Shown here piece by piece: positions 39,256-48,608 of a stretch of DNA of 64,000 nucleotides; position 1 is the stretch's first letter, and each line of letters opens with the position of its first letter. The notes beneath the pieces are model-generated. The model searched no databases and was not told the origin of the DNA. It saw only the letters and a program-made list of their open reading frames with translations. The translations under genes and the position numbers were made by a program. Source of the stretch: Flavobacterium sp. NRK F7 (GTDB lineage Bacteria > Bacteroidota > Bacteroidia > Flavobacteriales > Flavobacteriaceae); NCBI RefSeq assembly GCF_024054195.1, contig NZ_JAMXLB010000001.1:3426737-3490736 (forward strand), in the 5' to 3' direction.

Positions 39256-40005
39256 ATGTATACCTATAAAATCATAAATTACTTTTAAAGAAGAAGTAAA
39301 ATAATCTTTAATAGTCTCTTCTGGTTTAGGTGTTGGATTAAAATTACCTTTTTCATCAAAATTCTTCATAAAAGAATCCTGATTAGGATCAAAACCAGGT
39401 TGCTCCCACTCGTAAATAACCGGTTTACCAAATTGAGGTGTTTTAATTAAAAGCGCAAAGAAAAGTCCGGTAACAAAACCACTCAGATGACCTTCCCAAG
39501 AAATCCCTTTTTCAATATTTGGGAACATATACCAAAACATTCCTCCATATAAAAGTACTACTACAAATGATACGGCCATTAAACGATAATATTTTGTGAA
39601 AATTCCTTTAAAAAAAATAAAGCTTACTAAAACATAAATTAAACCACTGGCTCCAATGTGGTAACTCGACCTACCTAACAACCAAGTACCCAAACCTGAA
39701 AATACAATTCCAAAAACGATAATCTTTAGAGTTTGATTCCTATAAAAAAATCGCAAAAAAGACAACAATACAAATAAAGCTAGCGAATTATTTATCAAAT
39801 GGGAAAGATTGCCATGTAATGCCCAACTTAAAAAAATCCCTTTTATACCAAAATTTTCTCTAGGATAAATACCATAATGATGAAAGTTTATATGGAATTT
39901 GGTTTCAATCCAAAATACAACCCATAAAAAAAGAACAAATATAAAAGGCAAAAGAATTACCGAATTAGTAAACTTAAATTGATACTCTGTAATAATTCTT
40001 TTCAT
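39247..40005 (-). CDS. Rhomboid family intramembrane serine protease
   Basis: A 252-residue polytopic membrane protease. Six helices are visible. The catalytic pair is Ser120 in HIGASG and His173 in EGHLSGF; the HGNLSHLINNS motif supplies the oxyanion-side residues. A short hydrophilic C-terminal tail (about residues 190-252) contains EWEQPGFDPNQDS. The substrate is unknown. The gene end overlaps the palindromic terminator. Confidence 0.92.
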   Translation of the reverse strand: MKRIITEYQFKFTNSVILLPFIFVLFLWVVFWIETKFHINFHHYGIYPRENFGIKGIFLSWALHGNLSHLINNSLALFVLLSFLRFFYRNQTLKIIVFGIVFSGLGTWLLGRSSYHIGASGLIYVLVSFIFFKGIFTKYYRLMAVSFVVVLLYGGMFWYMFPNIEKGISWEGHLSGFVTGLFFALLIKTPQFGKPVIYEWEQPGFDPNQDSFMKNFDEKGNFNPTPKPEETIKDYFTSSLKVIYDFIGIHKK

Positions 40006-40152
40006 AAAGTTGTAATTCTTAATTCTTATTCAATTCAAATATAACACCAAAAGAAAAAAACCGCAATATTGTCATAAAAACATGCTTTCTGTCATGTAAT
40101 TATCATGAATTTTTAACGCTATAAAAATTGATAAAATGCTTATTTTTAAAAC

Positions 40153-40716
40153 ATGGAAAGATTACGAAAAATAATAGAAGAAAAAATAGATATTTCAGAA
40201 AGTGATTGGGAAATTATTTTATCAAAGCTTCAATACCAAGAAATTAAAAAAAAAGATTTTCTTACTTCAACAAGTGCAATTGAAAACAAAGTTTATTTTA
40301 TTTTAGAAGGAGTTTTCCGATTATTTATAGAGTTACCTGAAAAAGACGTTACTATAGATTTTGGTTTCCCAAATAAATTTTTAAGTAGTTATTCCTCTTT
40401 TCTAATGCAACAACCTAGTGTTTCTTGTATTCAAAGTTTAACCACTTCAAAAGTAATTTTTATCGCAAGAAATGATTTATATGACATTTACAAAGAAACT
40501 ACTGCTGGAGAAGCTATTGGTAGATTATTTGCCGAAGAATTTTTCAGATATAAATCAAAAAGAGAATTGAGTTTCATGATGGAGTCACCCACTGAACGCT
40601 ATTTAAATCTAGTAAAAGAACAACCTCAATTAATACTTAAAATTCCACAAAAATATGTAGCTTCCTATATTGGGATTACACCACAGGCATTAAGCAGAAT
40701 TAGAGGAAAAATTTAA
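40153..40716 (+). CDS. Crp/Fnr family transcriptional regulator
   Basis: A 187-residue regulator with an N-terminal cyclic-nucleotide-binding-type beta-roll (VYFILEGVFRLFI, TIDFGFPNKFLSSY) and a C-terminal helix-turn-helix (IPQKYVASYIGITPQALSRI). The key cAMP-contact residues of Crp are not conserved, so the ligand is unknown. Its nearest neighbour on the same strand is the YiaA/B-type membrane protein 83 bases downstream, a plausible target. Confidence 0.9.
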   Translation: MERLRKIIEEKIDISESDWEIILSKLQYQEIKKKDFLTSTSAIENKVYFILEGVFRLFIELPEKDVTIDFGFPNKFLSSYSSFLMQQPSVSCIQSLTTSKVIFIARNDLYDIYKETTAGEAIGRLFAEEFFRYKSKRELSFMMESPTERYLNLVKEQPQLILKIPQKYVASYIGITPQALSRIRGKI

Positions 40717-40799
40717 AATGAATTTAATTTATTAACCCAAGTTCATTGTTTCAAATACACTAACTGACTTTCTTTGTCCTATACTTTAAATAAAAAATT

Positions 40800-41282
40800 A
40801 TGGAAACAAATCAATTTAATTATTCCGAAAAAGAAACTCAAAAAATAAAGGAAAAATCACTAGAAAATGCAAACACATACAAACCTACTACTGCTTTCAT
40901 AGGTGCTTCATGGATAGCACTTATAACAGGAATGGTTTCCTATTGTATTGGTCTTTGGAATGCTGAAATGCAACTAAATGAAAAAGGATACTATTTTAGC
41001 ATCTTATTATTTGGCCTTTTTTCAGTGATTTCTGTACAAAAATCGGTTAGAGATCGTTTAGAAGGAATACCTGTAACCGACATGTATTATGGCATTAGTT
41101 GGTTCACAACCATCACTTCAATATTACTTTTAATTATAGGCCTATGGAATGCAACACTTTTGTTGAGTGAAAAAGGATTTTATGGGATGTCTTTTTTATT
41201 AAGTTTATTTGCAGCGATTACAGTTCAGAAAAACACAAGAGATATGTTAATTAGTTCTAAAATAGATAAAGACTCCAATTAA
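40800..41282 (+). CDS. YiaA/YiaB-type inner membrane protein
   Basis: A 160-residue protein with two copies of the YiaAB two-helix module: [20 protein letters not shown]...NEKGYYFS then [20 protein letters not shown]...SEKGFYGM, four membrane helices in all. Each repeat ends in an SVQK/TVQK-x-x-RD string. The family function is unknown. It follows the Crp-type regulator. Confidence 0.88.
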   Translation: METNQFNYSEKETQKIKEKSLENANTYKPTTAFIGASWIALITGMVSYCIGLWNAEMQLNEKGYYFSILLFGLFSVISVQKSVRDRLEGIPVTDMYYGISWFTTITSILLLIIGLWNATLLLSEKGFYGMSFLLSLFAAITVQKNTRDMLISSKIDKDSN

Positions 41283-41375
41283 TTTATAAATTCCAACTGT
41301 TAAATAAATTAGAGGTTGAATTAAATTTCAACCTCTTTTCTTTTTACAAAATTCTAAAAAATGTAATTTTACAGT

Positions 41376-42653
41376 ATGGAAGCACCACTAGCAGAACGCA
41401 TTCGCCCACAACAATTAAGTGAATATATAAGCCAATTACATTTAGTTGGAGAACAAGGTTCATTGACCCAACAAATAAGCAAGGGTATCATACCCAGTCT
41501 TATCCTTTGGGGGCCACCTGGAACTGGAAAGACAACATTAGCACAAATCATGGCACAGGAAAGCAAACGTCCTTTTTACCAATTAAGCGCCATACATTCG
41601 GGGGTTAAAGACATAAGGGAAGTAATAGACAAAGCCAAACATAGTGGTGGTTTATTTACCTCTAAAAACCCTATTTTATTTATTGATGAGATTCATCGCT
41701 TTAGTAAATCACAGCAAGATTCTTTACTCGCTGCTGTAGAAAAAGGTTGGGTTACTTTAATTGGTGCAACTACAGAAAACCCAAGTTTTGAAGTTATTCC
41801 TGCATTACTATCTAGATGTCAAGTGTATATTTTAAATGCTTTTACTAAAGAAGATTTAGAAGCATTACTAAAGCGCGCCATAAGTATTGATGCACAATTA
41901 AAAAATAAAACAATAGAGTTAAAAGAAACGGAGGCTTTGATACGATTATCTGGTGGTGATGGCAGAAAATTATTAAACATCTTTGAACTAGTTGTAAATG
42001 CATCTGAAACAAATAATATTGTTATAACTAATGACAAAGTTTCCCATTTAGTCCAAAAAAACACAGTCCTCTATGATAAAACTGGAGAACAACATTATGA
42101 TATAGTTTCTGCTTTTATTAAATCTATTCGAGGAAGTGATCCTAATGGAGCTGTATATTGGCTTGCTAGAATGATAGAAGGTGGTGAAGACGTGAAATTT
42201 ATTGCCCGAAGAATGCTTATCTTAGCCAGTGAAGATATTGGTAATGCAAACCCCACAGCACTAATAATGGCAAACAACACTTTTCAAGCTGTTACAACTA
42301 TTGGTTATCCAGAAAGTAGAATAATTTTAAGCCAATGCGCCATTTATTTAGCAACTTCAGCTAAAAGCAATGCAAGTTATATGGCGATTAATAAAGCGCA
42401 ACAAATAGTAAAGCAAACTGGTGATTTATCTGTTCCATTACATTTAAGAAACGCACCAACTAAACTAATGAAAGAATTAGGTTATGGAGAAGAATACAAA
42501 TACTCTCATGATTTCCCTAATAATTTTGCAAACCAAGAATTTCTTCCTCAAGAAATAATTGAGACTAAATTTTTTGAACCTGGCGAGAATAGTCGAGAAA
42601 AAGAATTAAGAATATTCCTTAAAAATAGATGGAAAGACAAATATGATTACTAA
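41376..42653 (+). CDS. rarA: Replication-associated recombination protein A (RarA/MgsA)
   Basis: Clamp-loader-like AAA+ ATPase acting at stalled replication forks. It has 425 residues: Walker A GPPGTGKT (46-53), Walker B FIDEIHRF, sensor motif [11 protein letters not shown] and Arg finger SRC region, then a C-terminal tetramerisation part ([24 protein letters not shown]). It is a single gene with a terminator shared with the convergent downstream gene. Confidence 0.96.
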   Translation: MEAPLAERIRPQQLSEYISQLHLVGEQGSLTQQISKGIIPSLILWGPPGTGKTTLAQIMAQESKRPFYQLSAIHSGVKDIREVIDKAKHSGGLFTSKNPILFIDEIHRFSKSQQDSLLAAVEKGWVTLIGATTENPSFEVIPALLSRCQVYILNAFTKEDLEALLKRAISIDAQLKNKTIELKETEALIRLSGGDGRKLLNIFELVVNASETNNIVITNDKVSHLVQKNTVLYDKTGEQHYDIVSAFIKSIRGSDPNGAVYWLARMIEGGEDVKFIARRMLILASEDIGNANPTALIMANNTFQAVTTIGYPESRIILSQCAIYLATSAKSNASYMAINKAQQIVKQTGDLSVPLHLRNAPTKLMKELGYGEEYKYSHDFPNNFANQEFLPQEIIETKFFEPGENSREKELRIFLKNRWKDKYDY

Positions 42654-42688
42654 CAACAATAGTACTTTTAAAAAAAATGATTCTGATT

Positions 42689-42730
42689 TATATAAAAAAA
42701 GTAGGCAATAAGTCCTACATTTTTTATATA
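42689..42730. terminator. Bidirectional terminator after rarA
   Basis: TATATAAAAAAAGTAGG (42689-42705) pairs with CCTACATTTTTTATATA (42714-42730), loop of 8 bases, between convergent genes. Confidence 0.88.
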
Positions 42731-42743
42731 AGTTCGTTTATTT

Positions 42744-43478
42744 CTAAAATTTAACTTCCACTTTTTCGATAACAAGTTTCCCTTTTTTGTAAAATTCATA
42801 GTTCCAAACTCCTTCTTTTTTATAAAAAATACCAGCATCCATCATACCTCTTTCAGCCAAATATAAATCAGGGATTGTTGTTCTATTCAATTCAAATATA
42901 ACATTTGGAACAGCATTAACTAATTTATAACCTGTATCAGTAGGTAAAGCATACAAAATATTTTTATTCCCTAATTCTGTACCTGTTGGAATTAAATCTT
43001 CTAAAACACTCGGTTTTTCAATAATAATCTCAGTATCAGAAGATTTATCATTAGCTGGCATCTCAAAAGAATTTATTTTACCTTTAAGTGAAGTTAATGC
43101 AGTACGAAAGGATTGATTATACGCTTTTTCATAGCTTTTTTCTCTACTACTACCCTCTTCACTTACAAGTAACACTTCGTTTCTACAATCTCTAATATTG
43201 ATGGCTACCTTAGTAACAAACATCGATTTATTTACAACAGCAGTTACATATAATGCCAAGCATCGATTTTTCAACAATTCATCTGGTAAGGTATCCGTAT
43301 CATAAAAAACGGTAAAACCTTCGGTTTCAAAAAAAGATTTAGTTAAAGCATTTAGATTATATTGATTGGATTCTTTAAAAAACGAAAACTGTTCAGGAAC
43401 AATAACATATTTATATTTCTCTTTAGCAATACTAAAAAAAGAAACAAAAAGAGTTGCAATAAGTAATAATCTTTTCAT
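42744..43478 (-). CDS. Secreted protein of unknown function
   Basis: A 244-residue protein with a clear signal peptide (MKRLLLIATLFVSFFSIA). The mature part has two alpha/beta segments, the first with YKYVIVPEQFSFFKESNQYN and the middle with ALTSLKGKINSFEM. No catalytic motif was recognised. It may be a periplasmic or outer-membrane-associated protein of the Bacteroidota. The gene ends 2 bases from the upstream HAD phosphatase start on the same strand, so they are probably co-transcribed. Confidence 0.8.
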   Translation of the reverse strand: MKRLLLIATLFVSFFSIAKEKYKYVIVPEQFSFFKESNQYNLNALTKSFFETEGFTVFYDTDTLPDELLKNRCLALYVTAVVNKSMFVTKVAINIRDCRNEVLLVSEEGSSREKSYEKAYNQSFRTALTSLKGKINSFEMPANDKSSDTEIIIEKPSVLEDLIPTGTELGNKNILYALPTDTGYKLVNAVPNVIFELNRTTIPDLYLAERGMMDAGIFYKKEGVWNYEFYKKGKLVIEKVEVKF

Positions 43479-43480
43479 AA

Positions 43481-44170
43481 TTATAAAAGTTTTTTAAGTT
43501 CGACTAATCGGTTTATTTGGGGAATATTTTTATTAATTTTTATATTCTTTTCATTAAAAAAAATAGCATCAATTCCAAAATCTAGCGCACCTTTAATATC
43601 TGCCTCTATACTATCACCAATCATTACACTATCTTGTTTAGTTGCTTTTGCTAGTGATAAAGCATATTCAAAAATGGTTGGGTGCGGTTTTTTAACACCT
43701 GCTAATTCAGAATTAGTAATTGTACTAAAGTAGTGAAAAATATTGGCATTTTTCATTTTTTTATCTTGAACATAATGAAATCCATTGGTTACAATATGTA
43801 AATGATATTTAGGCTTTAAATATTCTAAAATTTCAATAGTACCCTCAAAAAGATGATTGCTGTTAGGTAAGAGTTCAATATATTCTTCAGAAATTTGATT
43901 TACTAATTCTTTTGCAATTGGAGTATTTAAAATTTCGAAAACATCATTCAAGCGTCTGAATCTCAAATCTTCTTGGGAAATTTGATTTATCTGATAAAGT
44001 GACCAATAATATTGATTCTTAGGAATATAATGTTCTAAAAAATCTTGTAAACTAAATCCAAAATCATACTTTTTTAAAATAATATCAAATGCAACTTCTG
44101 AGTTTTTATCAAAATCCCAAAGTGTGTGATCTAAATCAAAAAAAAGATGTTTTTTATTTTTAAAAATCAT
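43481..44170 (-). CDS. yjjG: YjjG-type HAD phosphatase (noncanonical pyrimidine nucleotidase)
   Basis: A 229-residue HAD superfamily hydrolase. Motif I is FFDLDHTLWDFD (nucleophile Asp12 and acid/base Asp14), motif II is in HIVTNGFH, motif III is the KKPHP region, and motif IV is MIGDSIEADIKGA. The sequence fits the family that dephosphorylates noncanonical pyrimidine nucleotides such as dUMP analogues. Other small-phosphate substrates are possible. Confidence 0.88.
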   Translation of the reverse strand: MIFKNKKHLFFDLDHTLWDFDKNSEVAFDIILKKYDFGFSLQDFLEHYIPKNQYYWSLYQINQISQEDLRFRRLNDVFEILNTPIAKELVNQISEEYIELLPNSNHLFEGTIEILEYLKPKYHLHIVTNGFHYVQDKKMKNANIFHYFSTITNSELAGVKKPHPTIFEYALSLAKATKQDSVMIGDSIEADIKGALDFGIDAIFFNEKNIKINKNIPQINRLVELKKLL

Positions 44171-44235
44171 ATTTCAGTAAGGTGTTATTCAATTTTTATT
44201 TACAATTTACATTTAATTTACTTAAATCAAAAAAT

Positions 44236-44260
44236 TAAAAAAAGCCTAAAAAATAGGCTT
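44236..44260 (-). terminator. Terminator after the ABC/DUF3299 unit
   Basis: AAGCCTA and TAGGCTT (44242-44260) with a 5-base loop, followed on the minus strand by a T-run, just below the DUF3299-like stop. Confidence 0.85.
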
Positions 44261-44264
44261 AGAT

Positions 44265-44753
44265 TTAATTTCCTGAAGTGATAACTGCATTTTCTATATG
44301 ATAAATCCAGTCTTCAACATCACTATCATTATACCTGAATTTTCCTTTTAAAGTTACAAATTGATCCGTTTTTAATTTTGGTAAATCTCCTTTAAACTGA
44401 ATTCCCATCAATGTCTCAGGTCCAGATTTACCACAAAAAAAACAGGCTGCAAAAACATTTTTACTAACCGCATAGTTCTTGTTATCAATTGGAATAATAA
44501 AACCACTTATAGTAACTTCTTTTCCTTGTAAAGATTTTAATTTTGGGTTAATCACCGGGAACATAATTTCTCCATAAACTTTATCGGCTTTTTTAAGATA
44601 GTCAATTTTACCTAACAAACTCCAAGTTAAAGTATCGGTTACCATTTCTTTTTTATTAGTATAAGAAGTAGCAATGTGATTATTCTTTTTATTAAAACTA
44701 AATAAAGCAATAAATACAACTAAGGCTGTTGCAAATTTTAAATAATTACGCAT
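44265..44753 (-). CDS. DUF3299-like secreted protein of the ABC unit
   Basis: A 162-residue protein with an N-terminal signal or anchor (FATALVVFIALFSF). The core GKEVTISGFIIPIDNK and FAACFFCGKSGPETLMGI (Cys pair) match what I know of DUF3299 family proteins. It overlaps the permease gene by 8 bases. Such proteins are found beside ABC systems with histidine-rich parts, which suggests a metal-linked role. The direction of transport is not known. Confidence 0.75.
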   Translation of the reverse strand: MRNYLKFATALVVFIALFSFNKKNNHIATSYTNKKEMVTDTLTWSLLGKIDYLKKADKVYGEIMFPVINPKLKSLQGKEVTISGFIIPIDNKNYAVSKNVFAACFFCGKSGPETLMGIQFKGDLPKLKTDQFVTLKGKFRYNDSDVEDWIYHIENAVITSGN

Positions 44754-46086
44754 GTGTTAATGTTTTTGAAATATTTAAATAATAGGCTTTAACTGCAGGA
44801 ATTAAAGCTGCTAAAAAACCTACCAAAATGGTTAATAAAAATAAAATGCCTTCTTTCTCCCAAATAAACTCATAAGGATTAAAGCTCAATTTAAAATCTT
44901 CTTCCGCAGAGGAAGAGATAAGCATTAATGCTACTCTACCCAAAACTGTACCAAAAATAAATCCAACTACACACAAAAGTAAACTTTCAATCATTACTAA
45001 TCCTAAAAGTTGTATTCTTTTCGCTCCATTTACTCTAAGTAAAGCAAACTCGTTTTTTCGTTCTTTTAAAGTAGTAAATAAGGCAATAAAAATAGATATT
45101 CCCGATATTAACATTATTCCATAAGCAAGATAACGGAGCGCATTTATTCCTATTCCGAACATAGAAACTAAACGATTGACTTCGATTGCAGGAGAAACTG
45201 CTTGCATCTTTGTATTTTGAGCAATTATTCTGGGCCAAGTTACTATTCCCATTTTATTTCTAAATTGCAGCAAAACAGCAGTAATTTCCATACCTTCTTC
45301 ATTCATTGAGCTTTTATCTTCAAGATGTAATTCTTCACCATGATTATGTTCATCTGGATCGTGTTCATGTTGATAATGTTCATCACCTTCTACATGCACA
45401 TGCCCGTCTTCACCATGAATAGGGTTATGCATTTCTTCTTCATTATGTTCTTCTTTATTGTGCTCTTCAACATGAGTATCATGCATTTGCCAAACACTTG
45501 GAATGGTACACAAAATCAAATTATCAACAACTTTCCCAGTTGCAGCAGCAATTCCAACTACAGTATAATCATAATGATCATGAACTTCTCCTTCAGCTGC
45601 ATCACCATGGGAACCAAAAAATGTATCCCCTATTTTTAACTTCAATTTTGTTGCTATTTCTGATCCAACAACTACTTCAAAATTCTTTTCAAATGGTCTT
45701 CCTTGGGCAATGATAGCTCCATACTTTTCTAAATAATCGGGCGTAGTCCCTAAAATTTTAAAACCTCTATAATTATCACCGAATGCTAACGGAATGGCTT
45801 TCTTTACAAATGGGTGTTGCATCCAAACTTTAGCAGAATCATAACTTATGTTTCCTGTGGGAGCATCCACTTGATATACTGAAGATAGAATTAACTGCAA
45901 CGGACTTCCTTGAGCTCCCAATACTAAATCAACCCCATCTATATTAGAATTAAATTTTTCTTCAAACTGTTTTTCTAATAGCACTAGAACAGTAATTATA
46001 GCCACACTTGCTGTAAGCAAAATAATACTCAAAATAGTATTCAAAGGTTTAAACCAAATATTTCTCCATGCTAATTTTGTAATCAT
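44746..46086 (-). CDS. FtsX/MacB-type ABC permease with histidine-rich extracytoplasmic insert
   Basis: A 446-residue permease: a helix near residues 14-36, a large periplasmic domain, and three C-terminal helices (from about 310) of the FtsX-like fold. Residues 202-254 carry 14 histidines among Asp and Glu, a likely zinc or other metal-binding segment in the periplasm. It lies immediately after the ATPase gene (no gap) and overlaps the DUF3299-like gene. I recall a zinc-linked ABC system of partly similar make-up in Vibrio (zrg); a zinc role here is inference. Confidence 0.85.
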   Translation of the reverse strand: MITKLAWRNIWFKPLNTILSIILLTASVAIITVLVLLEKQFEEKFNSNIDGVDLVLGAQGSPLQLILSSVYQVDAPTGNISYDSAKVWMQHPFVKKAIPLAFGDNYRGFKILGTTPDYLEKYGAIIAQGRPFEKNFEVVVGSEIATKLKLKIGDTFFGSHGDAAEGEVHDHYDYTVVGIAAATGKVVDNLILCTIPSVWQMHDTHVEEHNKEEHNEEEMHNPIHGEDGHVHVEGDEHYQHEHDPDEHNHGEELHLEDKSSMNEEGMEITAVLLQFRNKMGIVTWPRIIAQNTKMQAVSPAIEVNRLVSMFGIGINALRYLAYGIMLISGISIFIALFTTLKERKNEFALLRVNGAKRIQLLGLVMIESLLLCVVGFIFGTVLGRVALMLISSSAEEDFKLSFNPYEFIWEKEGILFLLTILVGFLAALIPAVKAYYLNISKTLTHA

Positions 46087-46716
46087 TTATATTAGGGTTA
46101 TTCGGTTACTAAATTTTTCTTTAATACGACTATCATGTGTAACAATAAGCAATGCAGCCTTATATTCTTTAGACAAAGAAGTTAATAGCGAAATTACTTT
46201 CTCAGCATTTTTATCATCCAAGCTTGAAGTAGGCTCATCTGCTAATAGCACTTTCGGTTCATTCATTAAAGCTCTTGCAATAGAGACTCTTTGTTGCTGT
46301 CCAATACTTAGTTGGTTTGGCAATTTATTACTTTGGTTTACAATATTTAATTGTTCCAATAATTTTTTTGCTCTTTCAGAATTTTTTTTTCCTGTAGCTA
46401 ACCAACTGGCCATTTCTAGATTTTCTATAACCGTTAAAGCGCTTACAAAATGAGATTTTTGAAAAACTACACCAATATTCTTCCCTCGAAAAGCATCATT
46501 TTGACGTTCTGAAAGCGTAAGAATGTCTGTAGAATCAATTAATATACTTCCTGTTTTAGGTTTTAACAAGCCTCCTAAAATATGCAAATACGTAGTTTTT
46601 CCTTTTCCAGAATCTCCTGTAATTAGTATGGTACTTCCAGCATCACAATGCAAGTCTGGAAAAATAAAAGTCTGTTCCTTAGTATAGGAAAATGTAATGT
46701 TTTTTGTGCTTATCAT
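46087..46716 (-). CDS. ABC transporter ATP-binding protein (LolD/MacB-like)
   Basis: A 209-residue ATPase. It has Walker A GDSGKGKT (34-41), a Q-loop in VVFQKSHFV, a signature altered to LSIGQQQR, Walker B LLADEPTSSLDD and the His-loop VTHDSR. It is the partner of the directly following FtsX-type permease. It starts the three-gene unit. Confidence 0.92.
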   Translation of the reverse strand: MISTKNITFSYTKEQTFIFPDLHCDAGSTILITGDSGKGKTTYLHILGGLLKPKTGSILIDSTDILTLSERQNDAFRGKNIGVVFQKSHFVSALTVIENLEMASWLATGKKNSERAKKLLEQLNIVNQSNKLPNQLSIGQQQRVSIARALMNEPKVLLADEPTSSLDDKNAEKVISLLTSLSKEYKAALLIVTHDSRIKEKFSNRITLI

Positions 46717-46781
46717 CTGCGATATGCTGTTTTTTTATGAGTTGCAAGATAACAAAATTGAAAAGAACTATTTCTTAATCT

Positions 46782-47240
46782 TTATTTAAAAATTCGTTTG
46801 TCAAAGGGAAAATCTTCTTGGTAAATGATTTTTATTCGCTTAAAATCATCATGAAAAGGATTTAGCAAATAATTATAATCACCTTGAACAACCGCAGAGG
46901 GTACTTTCAAAACAGCAGCTCTTTTACTTCTCAAAAATTCATCACCAATTTTTTGAGTTTCTATAAGTTCAGGAAAACTATTCCATCCTAAGGGAAGTTT
47001 TTTTACATCAATAGTTTCTATAGCTATATCATCCGGAATAAAAACAGTTAACATTACAAATCCAGCTGGCAATGTAGCTAGTGTTACATGCACGACTACT
47101 TCAGCCATAGCCAAAGCTCTACTTTGTGCCGTATATACCACTTCAATACCTTTAGAGTTCCATCTTGCCCCTGTTACAGATGCCCCTACACCAGAAAGTT
47201 CAATTGGATATTTTTTATTAGCTAACCGAAATACTTCCAT
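46782..47240 (-). CDS. RES-domain toxin (NAD+-depleting)
   Basis: A 152-residue RES family protein. The named motif is visible as R5...SGVGASVTGARWNSKG, then VVYTAQSRALAMAEVVVH with the conserved Arg, Glu and Ser set. Characterised RES toxins degrade NAD+ by phosphorolysis. It overlaps the antitoxin stop by one base (stop/start sharing), as in type II toxin-antitoxin operons with the toxin second. Confidence 0.9.
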   Translation of the reverse strand: MEVFRLANKKYPIELSGVGASVTGARWNSKGIEVVYTAQSRALAMAEVVVHVTLATLPAGFVMLTVFIPDDIAIETIDVKKLPLGWNSFPELIETQKIGDEFLRSKRAAVLKVPSAVVQGDYNYLLNPFHDDFKRIKIIYQEDFPFDKRIFK

Positions 47241-47743
47241 TATACAAATATTCCGTATTGAATTTTATTCAATTCATTCATTACCATTTCCTTTCCATAG
47301 GAATCTTTAAGCAATTCAAAAGGTTGTAAATTACCTAAAGCAAAGTTTGGCGTGTTTAACCAAAGATAAAATTGTTCTTTCGAGTCAAAAACTTCTTTTC
47401 CTAAAGCAGTTACTTCAGCTAATTCTAAAATTTTTTCAGTGGGAATGGGATCAAAAACAAAATCCTTTTTTGATTTATTACGTTGTAAAGTTCGAAGAGA
47501 AACTCCTAAAAACTGAGCCCAATCTTCTTCATTAAAAGGAGTACGCTCTTTAATTAAATCATAAATTTCATATGGCAAACCTCTTCTAATAGAATGCACA
47601 ATAAGCATTCTGTTTGAAAGAAATTTTTTATAGGTAATATCTTTGTCAACCAAACTCAAATCGGCTTCCTTTTCAACTTTAGAAACATACATTCGTACTG
47701 CTTTATCAATTTTTACATCAGAATTGGCTACTAACTTTGTCAT
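47240..47743 (-). CDS. Xre/MbcA/ParS-type antitoxin of the RES pair
   Basis: A 167-residue antitoxin: N-terminal helical DNA-binding part (FNEEDWAQFLGVSLRTLQRN) and a C-terminal toxin-binding DUF2384 domain (ALGKEVFDSKEQFYLWLNTPNFALGN). It neutralises the RES toxin encoded next and represses the operon. Two palindromic sites lie in its promoter. Confidence 0.9.
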   Translation of the reverse strand: MTKLVANSDVKIDKAVRMYVSKVEKEADLSLVDKDITYKKFLSNRMLIVHSIRRGLPYEIYDLIKERTPFNEEDWAQFLGVSLRTLQRNKSKKDFVFDPIPTEKILELAEVTALGKEVFDSKEQFYLWLNTPNFALGNLQPFELLKDSYGKEMVMNELNKIQYGIFV

Positions 47744-47749
47744 AATAAT

Positions 47750-47780
47750 GTCATTTGTCTGTAAAAATACGACATTTGTC
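47750..47780 (-). promoter_or_regulatory. Two operator half-sites in the toxin-antitoxin promoter
   Basis: GTCATTTGTC (47750-47759) and GACATTTGTC (47771-47780, perfect palindrome) are 21 bases apart, two helical turns, flanking an AT-rich -7-like TATTTTTA. They fit autorepression by the antitoxin. Confidence 0.65.
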
Positions 47781-47797
47781 TCAATAAAACAAATTTA

Positions 47798-48475
47798 TTA
47801 TAGGACACCTTCATCTGCAAAACTAAAATAATGATTTTCGGTAATTATAATATGGTCCAAAATTTGAATTTCCAAACTTTTACTTGCCTGCTGTAAATTC
47901 TTTGTTAAGTTAAGATCTGCTTGACTGGGTTTTAATTTACCAGAAGGATGATTGTGTAATAAAATAATTGCAGTAGCATTATATTCAAAAGCTATTTTGA
48001 AAATTATTCTCGAATCTACAAGTGTTCCTGTAATTCCACCCTTGCTAATTTGAGATTTATAAATTATTTTATTGGCATTATTCAAATAAAGAACCCAAAA
48101 TTCTTCATGAGGTAATTCACCAATTATAGGTTGCATCAATTCAAAAACAGCTTTACTCGAAGTAATTTGCTCTAAAACTATCGCTTCTTCTACTCTTCGT
48201 CTTCTACCTAATTCTAAAGCAGCCGCAATTGTAATTGCTTTTGCTACACCTATACCTTTAAATTGAGTTAATTGAGCAATAGAAAGTTTACTTAAAACGG
48301 CTAGATTATAATTTGAAGAGGCTAAAATACGTTGACACAATTGAACAGCACTTTCATTTCGAGATCCGGAACCAATTAGAATCGCTAGCAATTCAGAATC
48401 AGACAAAGTCGCCTTTCCTTTTAATAAAAATTTTTCACGTGGGCGATCGTCCTCAGCCCACTGATTGATTGGCAT
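47798..48475 (-). CDS. radC: RadC family JAB-domain protein
   Basis: A 226-residue protein from the ATG at 48475 (MPINQWAEDDRPREKFL); an in-frame ATG two codons earlier at 48481 and a 5' extension to 48562 exist but the extension is hydrophobic and unlikely. It has a helix-hairpin-helix part (LTQFKGIGVAKAITIAAALE) and the JAB metalloprotease-like motif HNHPSGKLKPSQAD with the distal Asp. RadC was once linked to DNA repair, but its role is not settled. Divergent from the LolA-like gene. Confidence 0.9.
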   Translation of the reverse strand: MPINQWAEDDRPREKFLLKGKATLSDSELLAILIGSGSRNESAVQLCQRILASSNYNLAVLSKLSIAQLTQFKGIGVAKAITIAAALELGRRRRVEEAIVLEQITSSKAVFELMQPIIGELPHEEFWVLYLNNANKIIYKSQISKGGITGTLVDSRIIFKIAFEYNATAIILLHNHPSGKLKPSQADLNLTKNLQQASKSLEIQILDHIIITENHYFSFADEGVL

Positions 48476-48608
48476 ATACATAATTGTTTTTTTTGGCTTA
48501 TACACAAACAAAATAAATTGATTTTTTTTAAAATTCAAAAAAAACAGTAAAAAATGTAACAAGAAAGCAATAACAGAAACTAATTAATAAAACAAAAATC
48601 ATAAAATT

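Noticed and set aside
45340..45713. Methionine/isoleucine-rich plus-strand frames
   Set aside because: They are the antisense reading of the histidine-rich codons of the ABC permease.
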